In this document: piece by piece, positions 26,549 to 35,807 of the stretch
Position numbering within the stretch: position 1 is the stretch's first letter
How the letters are laid out: every line of letters starts with the position of its first letter
The notes under the pieces: generated by a model
What the model was told of the DNA's origin: nothing
Seen by the model: the letters and a program-made list of their open reading frames with translations, nothing else
Databases searched by the model: none
Made by a program: the position numbers and the translations under genes
From: Coralliovum pocilloporae
GTDB taxonomy: Bacteria > Pseudomonadota > Alphaproteobacteria > Rhizobiales > Cohaesibacteraceae
Direction of reading: 5' to 3'
Assembly (NCBI RefSeq): GCF_030845175.1
Contig: NZ_CP132542.1
Span: 1,182,001 to 1,246,000 of the forward strand
Length of the DNA: 64,000 nucleotides

Positions 26549-27376
26549 ATGGCAAAGACAATTTTGATTACCGGATGTTCAACCGGCATCGGTCGCTTCT
26601 GCGCACTTGAACTGAAAAAAGCAGGCTGGCGGGTCTTCGCCACAGCACGCACAGAAGCGGACCTGGCCAGCCTTGAAGCAGAAGGGCTTGAAAGCCTTTA
26701 TCTGGACTACACGGATCAGGCCTCTATCGATGCCTGCGCCGATCATGTTCTGGCAGCCACCGATGGTAACATTGATGCTCTCTTCAACAATGGTGCCTAT
26801 GGCCAGCCAGGGGCGGTTGAAGATCTGGAGACTGATATTCTTCGTGCTCAGTTTGAGGCCAACTTCTTTGGCTGGCACCATCTGACGTGCCGTCTGATCC
26901 CAGCCATGCGCAAGAAGGGGAGTGGCCGTATCATTCAGAACTCATCCGTCCTGGGTCTGGTCGCCCTGAAGTATCGCGGGGCCTATAACGCGACGAAGTT
27001 CGCACTCGAAGGCCTGTCTGACACCATGCGCCTTGAGCTGCGGGGAAGCGGGGTTCATCTCTCCCTGATCGAGCCGGGCCCCATCACAAGTGCTTTCGTA
27101 GAGAATGCTCTCAGGAAGTTTCAGGACAATATCGACATCGAAAACTCAGCGCATCATGCAATTTACAAGTCCCGCATGAGCAACATGAACCGCGGCGGCA
27201 CCACACGCTTTAAATTGGGCCCGGAGGCCGTCCACAAAAAGCTGCTCCACGCTCTGGAGAGCCCAAGACCCAAACCGCACTATTACGTTACCTTTCCGAC
27301 CTATTTTATGGCCGCGATGAGGCGTCTGCTCCCGGCACGGGCTTTCGACAATCTGTGTGATCGTGTATCAGATTGA
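26549..27376 (+). CDS. Short-chain dehydrogenase/reductase
   Basis: A 275-residue classical SDR. The NAD(P) motif is ILITGCSTGIGRFCALELKK, NNGAYG replaces the usual NNAG, and the catalytic residues lie in the Ser of IIQNSSVLG and in YRGAYNATKFALEG (Tyr and Lys). The TGCSTGIG form and long C-terminal part resemble retinol-dehydrogenase-like SDRs acting on hydrophobic alcohols. The substrate is unknown. It is the first of four same-strand genes but is 66 bases from the next. Confidence 0.78.
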   Translation: MAKTILITGCSTGIGRFCALELKKAGWRVFATARTEADLASLEAEGLESLYLDYTDQASIDACADHVLAATDGNIDALFNNGAYGQPGAVEDLETDILRAQFEANFFGWHHLTCRLIPAMRKKGSGRIIQNSSVLGLVALKYRGAYNATKFALEGLSDTMRLELRGSGVHLSLIEPGPITSAFVENALRKFQDNIDIENSAHHAIYKSRMSNMNRGGTTRFKLGPEAVHKKLLHALESPRPKPHYYVTFPTYFMAAMRRLLPARAFDNLCDRVSD

Positions 27377-27442
27377 ACCAGATCGGCACTTTGTGCATAA
27401 AATCAGACAAGATCCGGTGACAGACCTTGCCCGGGACAGGAC

Positions 27443-27637
27443 ATGACTATGGCAGATATTCTGAATTCCCTGATACCATTCGCACTCGGAGCCGTGACGC
27501 TGGTGCTGCTGGCAGGGCTCTGGACCATGATGCGCGGCGGCAACGCCAATCTGTCTCAGAAACTAATGCGCTGGCGCGTGCTGCTCCAGTTCTTCGCCAT
27601 CATCATCGTCATGGCAGCACTTTACGCAAAGGCTTGA
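27443..27637 (+). CDS. Twin transmembrane HIG1-domain protein
   Basis: A 64-residue protein with two hydrophobic helices (LIPFALGAVTLVLLAGLWTMM and VLLQFFAIIIVMAALYAKA) separated by a short basic loop with LSQKLMRWRV, the HIG1 domain signature. HIG1 proteins stabilise respiratory complexes in mitochondria and bacteria. In many Hyphomicrobiales this gene directly precedes the PduO-type adenosyltransferase, as it does here. Confidence 0.75.
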   Translation: MTMADILNSLIPFALGAVTLVLLAGLWTMMRGGNANLSQKLMRWRVLLQFFAIIIVMAALYAKA

Positions 27638-27718
27638 TCAGGCTTCCAATAGCGGGCTCGCACGCCTGTTTTCCTCCATCAGTTCAAAGAACCGGGAACC
27701 GGCCAGCAGGGATTTCTC

Positions 27719-28300
27719 ATGGTAAAACTCAACAAGATCTACACGCGGACCGGTGACGATGGCACCACGGCACTGGGAGCCGGAGGCCGACGCACCAAAT
27801 ACGATGTGCGCGTGGATGCCTATGGTATCGTCGACGAGGCCAACGCCGCTGTCGGCCTGGCCCGCCTTCATACTGGCGACGCATTCCCTGAAATCGACGA
27901 TATGCTGAAACGCATTCAGAATGATCTGTTTGACCTTGGCGCTGACCTCGCAACACCGGATACCGGTCAGGATCTTGGTTACGAACCTTTGCGGATTGTT
28001 GACGCTCAGGTCGAGCGGGTCGAGCAGGAAATCGACACCTTGAATGCCGATCTGGAACCGCTCCGGTCTTTTGTCCTCCCCGGCGGCCATCCGGCTGCAG
28101 CCTATCTTCATCTGGCTCGCACCATGATCCGGCGGGCAGAGCGACGTATGGTCGAACTCCGTCATCAGGATGGCGAGGAGGTCAGTGATGCAGCCTGCAA
28201 ATATGCCAACCGCGTCTCGGATTTCCTGTTTGTCGCCAGCCGCTGGGTCAACAACAAGGGAACAGATGACGTACTCTGGGTCCCGGGGCAAAATCGCTGA
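27719..28300 (+). CDS. Cob(I)alamin adenosyltransferase, PduO type
   Basis: A 193-residue ATP:cob(I)alamin adenosyltransferase. The ATP-binding N terminus reads KIYTRTGDDGTTALGAGGRR, and ARTMIRRAERRMVELRHQDGE and YANRVSDFLFVASRWVN are the conserved C-terminal helices. It makes adenosylcobalamin, the cofactor needed by ethylmalonyl-CoA mutase (ecm, 17.7-19.7 kb) and methylmalonyl-CoA mutase. The ATG at 27719 gives a family-typical N terminus. Confidence 0.88.
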   Translation: MVKLNKIYTRTGDDGTTALGAGGRRTKYDVRVDAYGIVDEANAAVGLARLHTGDAFPEIDDMLKRIQNDLFDLGADLATPDTGQDLGYEPLRIVDAQVERVEQEIDTLNADLEPLRSFVLPGGHPAAAYLHLARTMIRRAERRMVELRHQDGEEVSDAACKYANRVSDFLFVASRWVNNKGTDDVLWVPGQNR

Positions 28301-28401
28301 CAGGCATCACGGGATTGTGAGCACAATGTCGGTTGCTCTCATTCTTTGAAACCATGATGTGTTAGGCCGTAGACCTCGTTCGACGACAACAGTTTAGGAA
28401 C

Positions 28402-29352
28402 ATGCCAGTGGCGCAACCGCAAGCGAAAGAAAAACCCGGCAAGTTTGTTGATCCATTCATCACTGCCAAGGGTGAACAGCGCGCAAGCGTTCGTCTGAAG
28501 ACTCTGGAAACCTTGTGGTTCAACACCGGCAGCCTGTGCAACATCACATGCGTCAATTGCTTCATGGAATCGAGCCCGAAAAACGATCGGCTTGTTTACC
28601 TGACCACTGACGAAGTGAAAACCTATCTGGATGAGATCGAACGGGATGAACTGCCCGTCCGCGAGCTTGGGTTTACCGGCGGCGAGCCTTTCATGAACAG
28701 GGACATGATCCCTATCCTGGAACTGGGTCTGTCCCGCGGCTTTGACGTCCTTGTGCTGACCAATGCCATGAAGCCGATGCATCTGAAACAGGACAAGCTG
28801 CTCGCACTGAAGAATGCCTATCCGGACAAGCTTTCCATCCGTGTATCCATGGATCACTATGATCCGGCCAATCATGAAAAGATGCGCGGCCCGAAATCCT
28901 GGCAGCCGATGATGGACGGGTTCAAATGGCTGTCCGACAATCAGTTCAAACTGGCTGTCGCCGGGCGTACCTGCTGGAACGAGACTGACGCCGATGCAAG
29001 ACGCGGCTATAAAGCGCTCTTCGAACAGGAAGGCATCACACTTGATTGCGATGATCCCTGGCAGCTTGTTCTCTTCCCGGAAATGGACGAGACGGCTGAT
29101 GTCCCGGAGATTACGACCGATTGCTGGGGTATTCTGAATGTATCTCCCGAGGCAATGATGTGCGCATCATCGCGCATGGTGGTCAAACGGCGCGGTGCTA
29201 ACGCACCGACTGTTTTGCCCTGTACACTTCTGCCTTATGATCAGTCCTTTGATATGGGCCAGACCCTTGCTGAAGGATCGGAGCCGGTTCAGCTCAACCA
29301 TCCACACTGCGCCCGTTTCTGCGTTCTTGGCGGCGGATCCTGTTCCGGATAA
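28402..29352 (+). CDS. Radical SAM protein with extra C-terminal cysteines
   Basis: A 316-residue radical SAM enzyme. The 4Fe-4S motif is CNITCVNC (Cys46/50/53), followed by LGFTGGEPFMNRDM for SAM binding. The C-terminal third has more cysteines (DCWGIL, MMCASS, VLPCTLL, HCARFCVLGGGSCSG), enough for one or two auxiliary clusters, as in SPASM/twitch proteins. The substrate is unknown; no small precursor peptide was recognised nearby. It lies between the adenosyltransferase and hbd genes, where related genomes often carry etfB-etfA. Confidence 0.72.
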   Translation: MPVAQPQAKEKPGKFVDPFITAKGEQRASVRLKTLETLWFNTGSLCNITCVNCFMESSPKNDRLVYLTTDEVKTYLDEIERDELPVRELGFTGGEPFMNRDMIPILELGLSRGFDVLVLTNAMKPMHLKQDKLLALKNAYPDKLSIRVSMDHYDPANHEKMRGPKSWQPMMDGFKWLSDNQFKLAVAGRTCWNETDADARRGYKALFEQEGITLDCDDPWQLVLFPEMDETADVPEITTDCWGILNVSPEAMMCASSRMVVKRRGANAPTVLPCTLLPYDQSFDMGQTLAEGSEPVQLNHPHCARFCVLGGGSCSG

Positions 29353-29373
29353 GCCCCCGCACCAATACGCACG

Positions 29374-29475
29374 GCAATAAGTGCGACTTATTGCACTGCA
29401 CAAGCCAATTGACGAATAGAGAACAGCCCGATACGGTTCGGAAACAAAATCGGGGATAAGTCCATGTTTTATCCC
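29374..29475. repeat. Inverted repeats upstream of hbd
   Basis: The 216-base gap before the 3-hydroxybutyryl-CoA dehydrogenase gene contains two dyads. GCAATAAGT/ACTTATTGC at 29374-29394 is a perfect 9-bp arm pair with a 3-base spacer. GGGATAA/TTATCCC at 29453-29475 has a 9-base spacer. The first could be an operator or the end of the radical SAM transcript; the second lies about 95 bases upstream of the hbd start. No regulator was matched to either. Confidence 0.4.
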
Positions 29476-29568
29476 TATGAAGAACTGTCCCGTACCGTAC
29501 TGCCCGACTTGCTGGCAGGGAGGAACTCGGGATAACGTCGATACTGGTTTAGATCGGGGATCCCGAAA

Positions 29569-30450
29569 ATGACATTGCCACTTAAAAAGGTCGGTGTGAT
29601 CGGCGCAGGCCAGATGGGAAATGGCATTTCCCATGTTTGTTCTCTCGCAGGCTACAATGTTGTGGTCCATGATGCTGTTGAAGAACGCCTTGAAGCTGCC
29701 CTCGCAACGGTTACCGGCAATATGAACCGTCAGGTCGGCTCAGGTAAAATCACTGAAGCCGACAGGGATGCAGCCCTTGGTCGGATCGAAACCAGCGCAA
29801 AGATGGACGATCTGTCCGACTGTGATCTGGTTGTTGAATCCGCAACCGAAGATGAAGCCGTCAAGCGCAAGATCTTCTCAGCTCTGTGCCCTGTTCTGAA
29901 ACCGGAAGCCATTATCGGGACCAACACGTCCTCGATTTCCATCACGCGACTGGCCTCGTCCACGGACCGGCCGGAACAGTTCATCGGCATTCACTTCATG
30001 AACCCTGTGCCGGTGATGGAACTGGTGGAACTCGTCCGCGGTATTGCCACCGAAGACAACACCTATGAACTGTCCAAGGCTTTTGCCGAATCTCTGGAAA
30101 AGAAGGTGGCTGTTGCCGAGGATTTCCCGGCTTTCATGGTCAACCGCATCCTGCTGCCAATGATCAACGAGGCTATCTACACACTGTATGAGGGTGTAGG
30201 CACCGTTGAAGCGATTGATACGGCCATGAAGCTCGGCGCCCATCATCCAATGGGTCCGTTGCAGCTGGCCGATTTCATTGGTCTTGATACCTGCCTGTCC
30301 ATCATGCAGGTACTCTACGACGGTCTTGCAGATACCAAGTACCGCCCTTGCCCGCTTCTGGTGAAATATGTGGAAGCAGGTTGGCTTGGCAGAAAAACCA
30401 ATCGCGGTTTCTATGACTATCGTGGTGAGATTCCCGTTCCGACCCGATGA
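29569..30450 (+). CDS. hbd: 3-hydroxybutyryl-CoA dehydrogenase
   Basis: A 293-residue NAD(P)-dependent dehydrogenase of the 3-hydroxyacyl-CoA dehydrogenase family, interconverting 3-hydroxybutyryl-CoA and acetoacetyl-CoA. It has the Rossmann motif KVGVIGAGQMGNGISHV, the catalytic region GIHFMNPVPVMELVELVRG and the C-terminal helix GPLQLADFIGLDTCLSIM. It links PHB metabolism to the ethylmalonyl-CoA pathway. The stop overlaps the next gene's ATG (ATGA), so the ligase is translationally coupled to it. Confidence 0.87.
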   Translation: MTLPLKKVGVIGAGQMGNGISHVCSLAGYNVVVHDAVEERLEAALATVTGNMNRQVGSGKITEADRDAALGRIETSAKMDDLSDCDLVVESATEDEAVKRKIFSALCPVLKPEAIIGTNTSSISITRLASSTDRPEQFIGIHFMNPVPVMELVELVRGIATEDNTYELSKAFAESLEKKVAVAEDFPAFMVNRILLPMINEAIYTLYEGVGTVEAIDTAMKLGAHHPMGPLQLADFIGLDTCLSIMQVLYDGLADTKYRPCPLLVKYVEAGWLGRKTNRGFYDYRGEIPVPTR

Positions 30451-31979
30451 TATCCCAGCGGGACATCCGAGCCGGGGCTACCCCGGCTCCCTTTAACCTG
30501 ATCGAATTCTGCCTGAGGAAGGGCCTGTCTGAAACTCCAGACAAACCGGCGCTGATTGTAACATCCGGCCCGGACAGCTTTTCACCGGAACTCTATACTT
30601 ACAAAGCCCTGTCAGAACGTATTCTCGCAGCGCATCAGGTGCTCGCGGGCCACCTTGAGCGTGGCGACAGGGTTCTGGTGGATCTGGGCAATTGCAGCCT
30701 GTTCCCGATTGTTTTCTTCGGGGCCATCTCAGCCGGTCTCGTACCGGTTCCCCTGTCTGACCAGCTGAGCCCGCGCGAACGCGCCTTTATCCGGCAGAAC
30801 AGCGGTGCAAGCCTGGGGGTCTGTCATGATCCAACCACCTATCATGACCTTGACCTCCCCTGCCTGACCCCCTCAGATTTCGAGACACATCATACTCCCG
30901 CCTCAGCACACACAGAGATGGGAGAAGATGACCCGGCATTTCTCATCTACACATCCGGAACCAGCGGTCATCCGAAGGGCGTGCTTCACGCACATCGAAC
31001 CATTTTCGGCAGACGTCCGATGGCGGAGCATTGGTTCGGTCTCTCTCCGGACGACCAGCTCCTGCATGCTGGCGCTTTCAACTGGACCTATACCCTCGGC
31101 GTCGGGCTTATGGACCCCTGGGCCGGGGGTGCCACAAGCGTTGTGTTTACCGGAGAAAAGACACCTGAAATCTGGCCGCACCTGATCGAACATCACAAGA
31201 TCAGCCTGTTTGCCGCTGTCCCTAGCCTCTATCGGCGTATTCTGAAGTACAACGCTCTCAGCCCTGACAGCATGCCCAGCCTCCGACATGCCCTTTGTGC
31301 CGGGGAATCCCTGGGCGCAAAACTTTATGAATCCTGGACCCGAACCACAGGTCGGGAAATCTATGAAGCGCTCGGTATGTCTGAATGCTCTACCTATATC
31401 TCTGCATCACCTCGCATGCCGGTCCGCCCCGGCAGCTCAGGTCATATCCAACCAGGACGCAAGGTCACAATTCTGGACGAAGACAATCCCGGAGCTGAAG
31501 CCAGAGCAGGAGACACCGGTCTTATCGCCATCCATAGATCCGAAGCTGGTCTGATGCTCGGTTACTGGGACGCGGATCAGAACGGTCCAAAGCCACTGGA
31601 TGACTGGTTCCTGACCGGAGACCGCGCCTCAATGGATGAAGACGGTTATGTCTGGCATGCCGGCCGCGCTGATGACGTGATGAATGCATCAGGATATCGG
31701 GTTGCTGCCGAAGAGGTTGAACAGGCTCTTTCGGGTCATCCTGTCATTGAGGAAATTGCCGTAACCACCACAATCACGGAAAATGACGTGGAGTTGATTA
31801 CCGCCTTTGTCATTGTGAAGAGGGATCAATGCTTCAACGAGCAGGCTCTCAACGCCTATGCTGCCGAACGTCTCGCAGACTACAAGCGCCCAAGGCTTTG
31901 GATTATCAGAGATAATTTTCCCAGAACAGCATCCGGCAAACTGATGCGGAAGCGTTTAAGACAGGAAAACAGCGGATAA
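30447..31979 (+). CDS. AMP-forming acyl-CoA synthetase (benzoate-CoA ligase-like)
   Basis: A 510-residue ANL-superfamily ligase. The P-loop is IYTSGTSGHPKGVLHAHR, then YEALGMSECSTY, and WFLTGDRASMDEDGYVWHAGRADDVMNASGYRV leads to the catalytic Lys in RTASGKLMRKRLR. It activates a carboxylic acid with ATP and CoA. The overall length and spacing recall benzoate-type or short-chain acyl ligases; the acid is not predictable. Coupling to hbd suggests a C4-type or related acyl substrate, by inference. Confidence 0.8.
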   Translation: MISQRDIRAGATPAPFNLIEFCLRKGLSETPDKPALIVTSGPDSFSPELYTYKALSERILAAHQVLAGHLERGDRVLVDLGNCSLFPIVFFGAISAGLVPVPLSDQLSPRERAFIRQNSGASLGVCHDPTTYHDLDLPCLTPSDFETHHTPASAHTEMGEDDPAFLIYTSGTSGHPKGVLHAHRTIFGRRPMAEHWFGLSPDDQLLHAGAFNWTYTLGVGLMDPWAGGATSVVFTGEKTPEIWPHLIEHHKISLFAAVPSLYRRILKYNALSPDSMPSLRHALCAGESLGAKLYESWTRTTGREIYEALGMSECSTYISASPRMPVRPGSSGHIQPGRKVTILDEDNPGAEARAGDTGLIAIHRSEAGLMLGYWDADQNGPKPLDDWFLTGDRASMDEDGYVWHAGRADDVMNASGYRVAAEEVEQALSGHPVIEEIAVTTTITENDVELITAFVIVKRDQCFNEQALNAYAAERLADYKRPRLWIIRDNFPRTASGKLMRKRLRQENSG

Positions 31980-32043
31980 TTGCGGTTTTCCCTTTGTTAA
32001 AAACTCCAGCGCAGTTTGGAATGGCGAACAGAAAGGGAAAGTT

Positions 32044-32250
32044 ATGAGTATCGGTTCTATCGAAGCAGGCGCTGCCGCAGCAGCCCAGATCCAGGCACAG
32101 TCCCGTCTTGCCGTTGAAACCAATAATGTCAGACAGGCAGGTCAGCAGGAACAGCAGGCCGAAGCGCAGCTTGCAGAAGCCTCCGGAGCAGGCCAGTCAT
32201 CATCCCCCACCGCTCCGGGTGTCGGAAATGTGGTCGACATCTCCGCATAG
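32044..32250 (+). CDS. Small YjfB-like protein, first tandem paralogue
   Basis: A 68-residue protein: an N-terminal helical, Ala/Gln-rich segment (AAAAAQIQAQSRLAVETNNV) and a C-terminal tail SSSPTAPGVGNVVDISA. The gene at 32395 encodes a clear paralogue with the same layout and tail. The helix resembles putative motility proteins of the YjfB type, but no flagellar genes are in the window. GAAAGGGAAAGTT precedes the ATG and a terminator follows, so it is its own transcription unit. Confidence 0.6.
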   Translation: MSIGSIEAGAAAAAQIQAQSRLAVETNNVRQAGQQEQQAEAQLAEASGAGQSSSPTAPGVGNVVDISA

Positions 32251-32274
32251 AGCACCTTTGGACCGTTTTCAGAC

Positions 32275-32308
32275 AAAAGCCCGGATTGCATCAGTAATCC
32301 GGGCTTTC
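32275..32308 (+). terminator. Terminator after first small paralogue
   Basis: AAAGCCCGGATT and AATCCGGGCTTT form a perfect 12-pair stem with an 8-base loop, ending in TTTCTG. Confidence 0.82.
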
Positions 32309-32394
32309 TGATTATGACTTGCTGCCGGGAACATAGTTGATCCTTTCTTAAGATCTTTGCTGCAAATTGAAGCATCAAACGAAGGGAACAGGTC

Positions 32395-32595
32395 ATGAGT
32401 GTCAGTTCTACAGCACAAAGCGCCGTTGCGCTTACCCAGGCACAGACACGCCTTGCGATCGAAAACACCATTCTGAAGCAAGCCGCCCAGCAGGACCAGC
32501 AGATCGTCGATCTGGTCAGCCAGGCCGTTCAGAGCGGCAAATCCAGCTCCCCCACCGCTCCGGGTGTCGGCGGCGTCGTGGACCGCTCCGCATAA
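32395..32595 (+). CDS. Small YjfB-like protein, second tandem paralogue
   Basis: A 66-residue protein related to the one encoded at 32044: both start MS-V/I-x-S, share QAQTRLAIENTILKQA versus QAQSRLAVETNNVRQA, and end in SSSPTAPGVG-x-VVD-x-SA. The C-terminal tail is more conserved than the helix, which suggests that it is the functional interaction site. GAAGGGAACAGGTC precedes the ATG. A terminator follows. Function unknown. Confidence 0.6.
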   Translation: MSVSSTAQSAVALTQAQTRLAIENTILKQAAQQDQQIVDLVSQAVQSGKSSSPTAPGVGGVVDRSA

Positions 32596-32686
32596 AACAC
32601 GCGGCACAGACATGACGCATGTTGCGTGACCCCGTTCATTGCACCATGCCTGAGATCATGCTCTCATAAATGCCTCATTGAGTTTC

Positions 32687-32720
32687 AGGCCCGGATTGCG
32701 TATACGCGACCCGGGCTTTA
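32687..32720 (+). terminator. Terminator after second small paralogue
   Basis: GCCCGG (32689-32694) and CCGGGC (32711-32716) enclose the palindrome GCGTATACGC and are followed by TTTAT. It resembles the terminator at 32275, so the whole gene-plus-terminator unit was probably duplicated. It lies about 55 bases before argH. Confidence 0.65.
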
Positions 32721-32773
32721 TCCGTGTTTCACACATACGGATCTCTGAACAAACGAACACGAAAGAGGCGAGC

Positions 32774-34165
32774 ATGAGCAACCAGATGTGGGGCGGACGG
32801 TTTTCTGAAGGCCCGGACGCGTTGATGGAAGAAATCAATGCATCCATCGAATTCGACAAGAAGCTCTATCGCCAGGATATCGAAGGCTCCAAGGCCCATG
32901 TGACCATGCTTGCAGAACAGGGCATTGTCACAGAGGCTGACGCGGCTGAAATCAAGAATGGCCTTGATAAGATCGCAAGCGAGATCGAAGACGGCAGCTT
33001 TACCTTTTCCCGCAGCCTTGAAGACATCCATATGAATGTGGAAGCCCGCCTCAGGGAGTTGATTGGCACACCTGCCGGTCGTCTTCACACGGCCCGGTCA
33101 CGCAATGATCAGGTTGCCACGGATTTCCGCCTCTGGGTTCGCGATGCTGTTGATACGATTGAAGGCCAATTGCGTGAGCTGCAGACCATTCTGGTCGAAA
33201 AAGCGCTCGCCCATGCATCAGTGGTTATGCCCGGCTTCACCCATCTGCAGAGCGCTCAGCCTGTCACATTCGGCCATCACATGCTGGCCTATGTGGAAAT
33301 GCTGGCCCGTGACCGCGGCCGCTTCCAGGACGCCCGCAAACGGATGAACGAATGCCCGCTCGGAGCCGCTGCCCTTGCCGGAACGTCTTTCCCGATTGAC
33401 CGTCACCGGACTGCCGGTCTGCTCGGCTTTGATGGCCCGACCGCAAACTCGCTCGATTCTGTCGCTGATCGTGATTTTGCGCTGGAAGCACTGGCTGCGG
33501 CCTCCATTTCAGCGCTCCATATGTCCCGGTTTGCCGAAGAGATCGTGATCTGGTGTTCGGCCCAGTTCAACTTTGTCACCCTGAGTGATCGCTTCACCAC
33601 TGGCTCCTCCATCATGCCGCAGAAGCGCAATCCGGATGCCGCAGAACTGGTTCGCGCCAAGATTGGCCGGATTCTGGGTGCCTTCAACGCCCTGTCTGTT
33701 GTCATGAAGGGTCTGCCGATGACCTATTCCAAGGACATGCAGGAAGACAAGGAACAGACCTTTGATGCGCTTGAGAACTTCATGGTCACTCTGGCCGTGA
33801 TGACGGGGATGGTTGCCGATCTTGAGCCGAACGTGAAGGTGCTGAAGAAAGCTGCCGGATCCGGTTACTCAACCGCGACCGATCTGGCTGACTGGCTGGT
33901 CCGTGCTCTCAATATGCCGTTCCGCGATGCCCATCACGTAACAGGCCGTGCGGTTGCGCTTGCATCCGAAAGGTCCGTTGAACTGCACAAGCTCTCTCTT
34001 GAGGACCTTCAGTCCATTGATGACCGCATCACACAGGACGTATTTACCGTTCTGTCCGTCGACAAGTCCGTCCGCAGCCGCTTGAGCTATGGCGGCACCT
34101 CTCCGGTCAATGTGCGCAAACAGGCCAAGCGCTGGCAATCCCGCCTTGCCCGGGAAGCGAAGTAA
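32774..34165 (+). CDS. argH: Argininosuccinate lyase
   Basis: A 463-residue enzyme of the fumarase/aspartase superfamily catalysing the last step of arginine synthesis. The signature is [18 protein letters not shown] with the catalytic Ser; [16 protein letters not shown] and [16 protein letters not shown] are the other two conserved regions. Translation starts at ATG 32774 ([13 protein letters not shown] follows), preceded by AAAGAGGCGAGC; an open frame extends upstream to 32678 but through the preceding terminator. argH-lptM-lysA is a conserved trio. Confidence 0.95.
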   Translation: MSNQMWGGRFSEGPDALMEEINASIEFDKKLYRQDIEGSKAHVTMLAEQGIVTEADAAEIKNGLDKIASEIEDGSFTFSRSLEDIHMNVEARLRELIGTPAGRLHTARSRNDQVATDFRLWVRDAVDTIEGQLRELQTILVEKALAHASVVMPGFTHLQSAQPVTFGHHMLAYVEMLARDRGRFQDARKRMNECPLGAAALAGTSFPIDRHRTAGLLGFDGPTANSLDSVADRDFALEALAAASISALHMSRFAEEIVIWCSAQFNFVTLSDRFTTGSSIMPQKRNPDAAELVRAKIGRILGAFNALSVVMKGLPMTYSKDMQEDKEQTFDALENFMVTLAVMTGMVADLEPNVKVLKKAAGSGYSTATDLADWLVRALNMPFRDAHHVTGRAVALASERSVELHKLSLEDLQSIDDRITQDVFTVLSVDKSVRSRLSYGGTSPVNVRKQAKRWQSRLAREAK

Positions 34166-34253
34166 GAGCCGTGAGCCAGCTTCCGTTTGCAAGACGTGCA
34201 CGCTGGCCTTATAGCTTGAAGAGGAACAGATCCGCAGGACAGGATATACGGTC

Positions 34254-34442
34254 ATGAAGTTCATGCTGACACTCGCAATTGCACTTGGATTAGCAGCAGG
34301 TCTGAGCGGATGCGGCAAACGAACACAGCTGAAATCACCTCAGGCCGTTACGGCTGAGACACCAGCAGCGGACCAGTCATCCGAGACAGGCTCCGAGGCA
34401 GACAGTTCAGACCGCCCGTTTATTCTCGACAGCCTGCTCTGA
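34254..34442 (+). CDS. lptM: Small lipoprotein LptM-like (YifL family)
   Basis: A 62-residue lipoprotein. The lipobox is LSGC, so Cys20 should be lipidated, giving CGKRTQLKSP, close to the CGxKGPL core of LptM/YifL. The rest is polar and disordered. LptM assists maturation of the LPS transporter LptD in enterobacteria. Its place between argH and lysA is typical and supports the call despite its shortness. Confidence 0.75.
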   Translation: MKFMLTLAIALGLAAGLSGCGKRTQLKSPQAVTAETPAADQSSETGSEADSSDRPFILDSLL

Positions 34443-34454
34443 CGGACAGACCCA

Positions 34455-35720
34455 ATGCATCATTTTGACTTTGCCGATGGCGTCCTGCACGCCGAAAACC
34501 ACTCGCTTGAAGATATAGCTGCAAGCGTCGGAACACCATTCTACTGCTATTCGGCGGCAACCCTGCGGCGGCATTATCATGTCTTTGCAGATGCCTTTGC
34601 CGATATCCCCTCCCTTGTCTGCTACGCAATGAAAGCCAATTCCAATCAGGCTGTGCTCACGCTTCTCGCCAAGGAAGGCGCAGGCGTTGATGTGGTTTCT
34701 GAAGGGGAGCTGCGTCGCGCTCTTGCCGCGGGCGTTCCGGCGGAGAAAATCATGTTCTCCGGTGTCGGCAAAAAAGCCGGAGAACTGGCCTTCGCACTTG
34801 AAGCGGGCATTCTGTGTTTCAATGTCGAATCCGAACCGGAACTTCAGGTCCTGTCATCTGTTGCAGAACAGATGGGTCGTGAGGCCCATGTCTCCTTCCG
34901 CATCAACCCCGATGTGGATGCCCGGACACATGCCAAAATCTCGACCGGAAAATCCGAGAACAAGTTCGGCATTCCCTGGAAATCCGCCCGTGATGTCTAC
35001 GCTCGTGCTGACAAGATGCCCGGCATCAAGGTCACGGGCATTGACATGCATATCGGCAGCCAGATTACGGAGCTGGAACCGTTTGACGCTGCCTTCTCGC
35101 GACTGGGAAGCCTGATTGCGGATCTCCGTTCTGATGGTCATGTCATTGATCACGTAGACCTCGGCGGCGGCCTTGGCATTCCTTACCGCTCAGGTGAGGA
35201 AACCCCGCCTCTTCCGAAAGATTATGCGGAAATCGTCAAGCGGCATGTCCGGGCTCTCGATTGCAAGGTAATCTTTGAGCCGGGGCGCCTGATTGCCGGT
35301 AATGCCGGGCTTCTGGTGACCGAAGTGGTTTATGTGAAGGAAGGCGAAGGCAAGACATTTGTGATCGTCGATGCTGCCATGAACGATCTGATCCGGCCGA
35401 CCCTTTATGAGGCCTGGCATGAAATTGGCCCGGTGAAAGAACCGGCCAAAGATGCAGATGAGATCACGGCTGATATTGTAGGCCCGGTCTGCGAAACCGG
35501 CGATTATCTGGGTCACGCCCGTTCTCTGCCTCCGGTCAAAGCCGGGGATCTGCTGGCCGTTTATTCAGCAGGAGCCTATGGCGCAGTTCAGGCCTCGACT
35601 TATAACAGCCGCCTGCTGGTGCCTGAAGTCCTGGTCGACGGGGACAAATACCATGTTATCCGCAAGCGCAAGAGCTACGATGAGCTGCTGGCGGATGACA
35701 GTGTTCCGGATTGGCTCTGA
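34455..35720 (+). CDS. lysA: Diaminopimelate decarboxylase
   Basis: A 421-residue PLP enzyme making lysine from meso-diaminopimelate. The PLP lysine is in LVCYAMKANSNQAVL, the glycine-rich phosphate loop is DLGGGLGIPYRSGEE, and the C-terminal active-site motif is VGPVCETGDYLGHAR with AYGAVQASTYNSR. It begins 12 bases after lptM, so the two are cotranscribed. A bulged hairpin (35718-35753) follows the stop but has no T-run. Confidence 0.94.
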   Translation: MHHFDFADGVLHAENHSLEDIAASVGTPFYCYSAATLRRHYHVFADAFADIPSLVCYAMKANSNQAVLTLLAKEGAGVDVVSEGELRRALAAGVPAEKIMFSGVGKKAGELAFALEAGILCFNVESEPELQVLSSVAEQMGREAHVSFRINPDVDARTHAKISTGKSENKFGIPWKSARDVYARADKMPGIKVTGIDMHIGSQITELEPFDAAFSRLGSLIADLRSDGHVIDHVDLGGGLGIPYRSGEETPPLPKDYAEIVKRHVRALDCKVIFEPGRLIAGNAGLLVTEVVYVKEGEGKTFVIVDAAMNDLIRPTLYEAWHEIGPVKEPAKDADEITADIVGPVCETGDYLGHARSLPPVKAGDLLAVYSAGAYGAVQASTYNSRLLVPEVLVDGDKYHVIRKRKSYDELLADDSVPDWL

Positions 35721-35807
35721 CCGGCTCTGATCGCGCAGAGACTGAACCGGTCATCAAAGCCTCGTGTGCGCCTATCTCTTGCCATTCTCCGGTGATATAG
35801 TCCGGGA

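Noticed and set aside
32678-32773. Longer argH start at 32678
   Set aside because: That extension runs through the stem-loop terminator of the preceding gene and lacks a ribosome site; the ATG at 32774 gives the family-typical N terminus.
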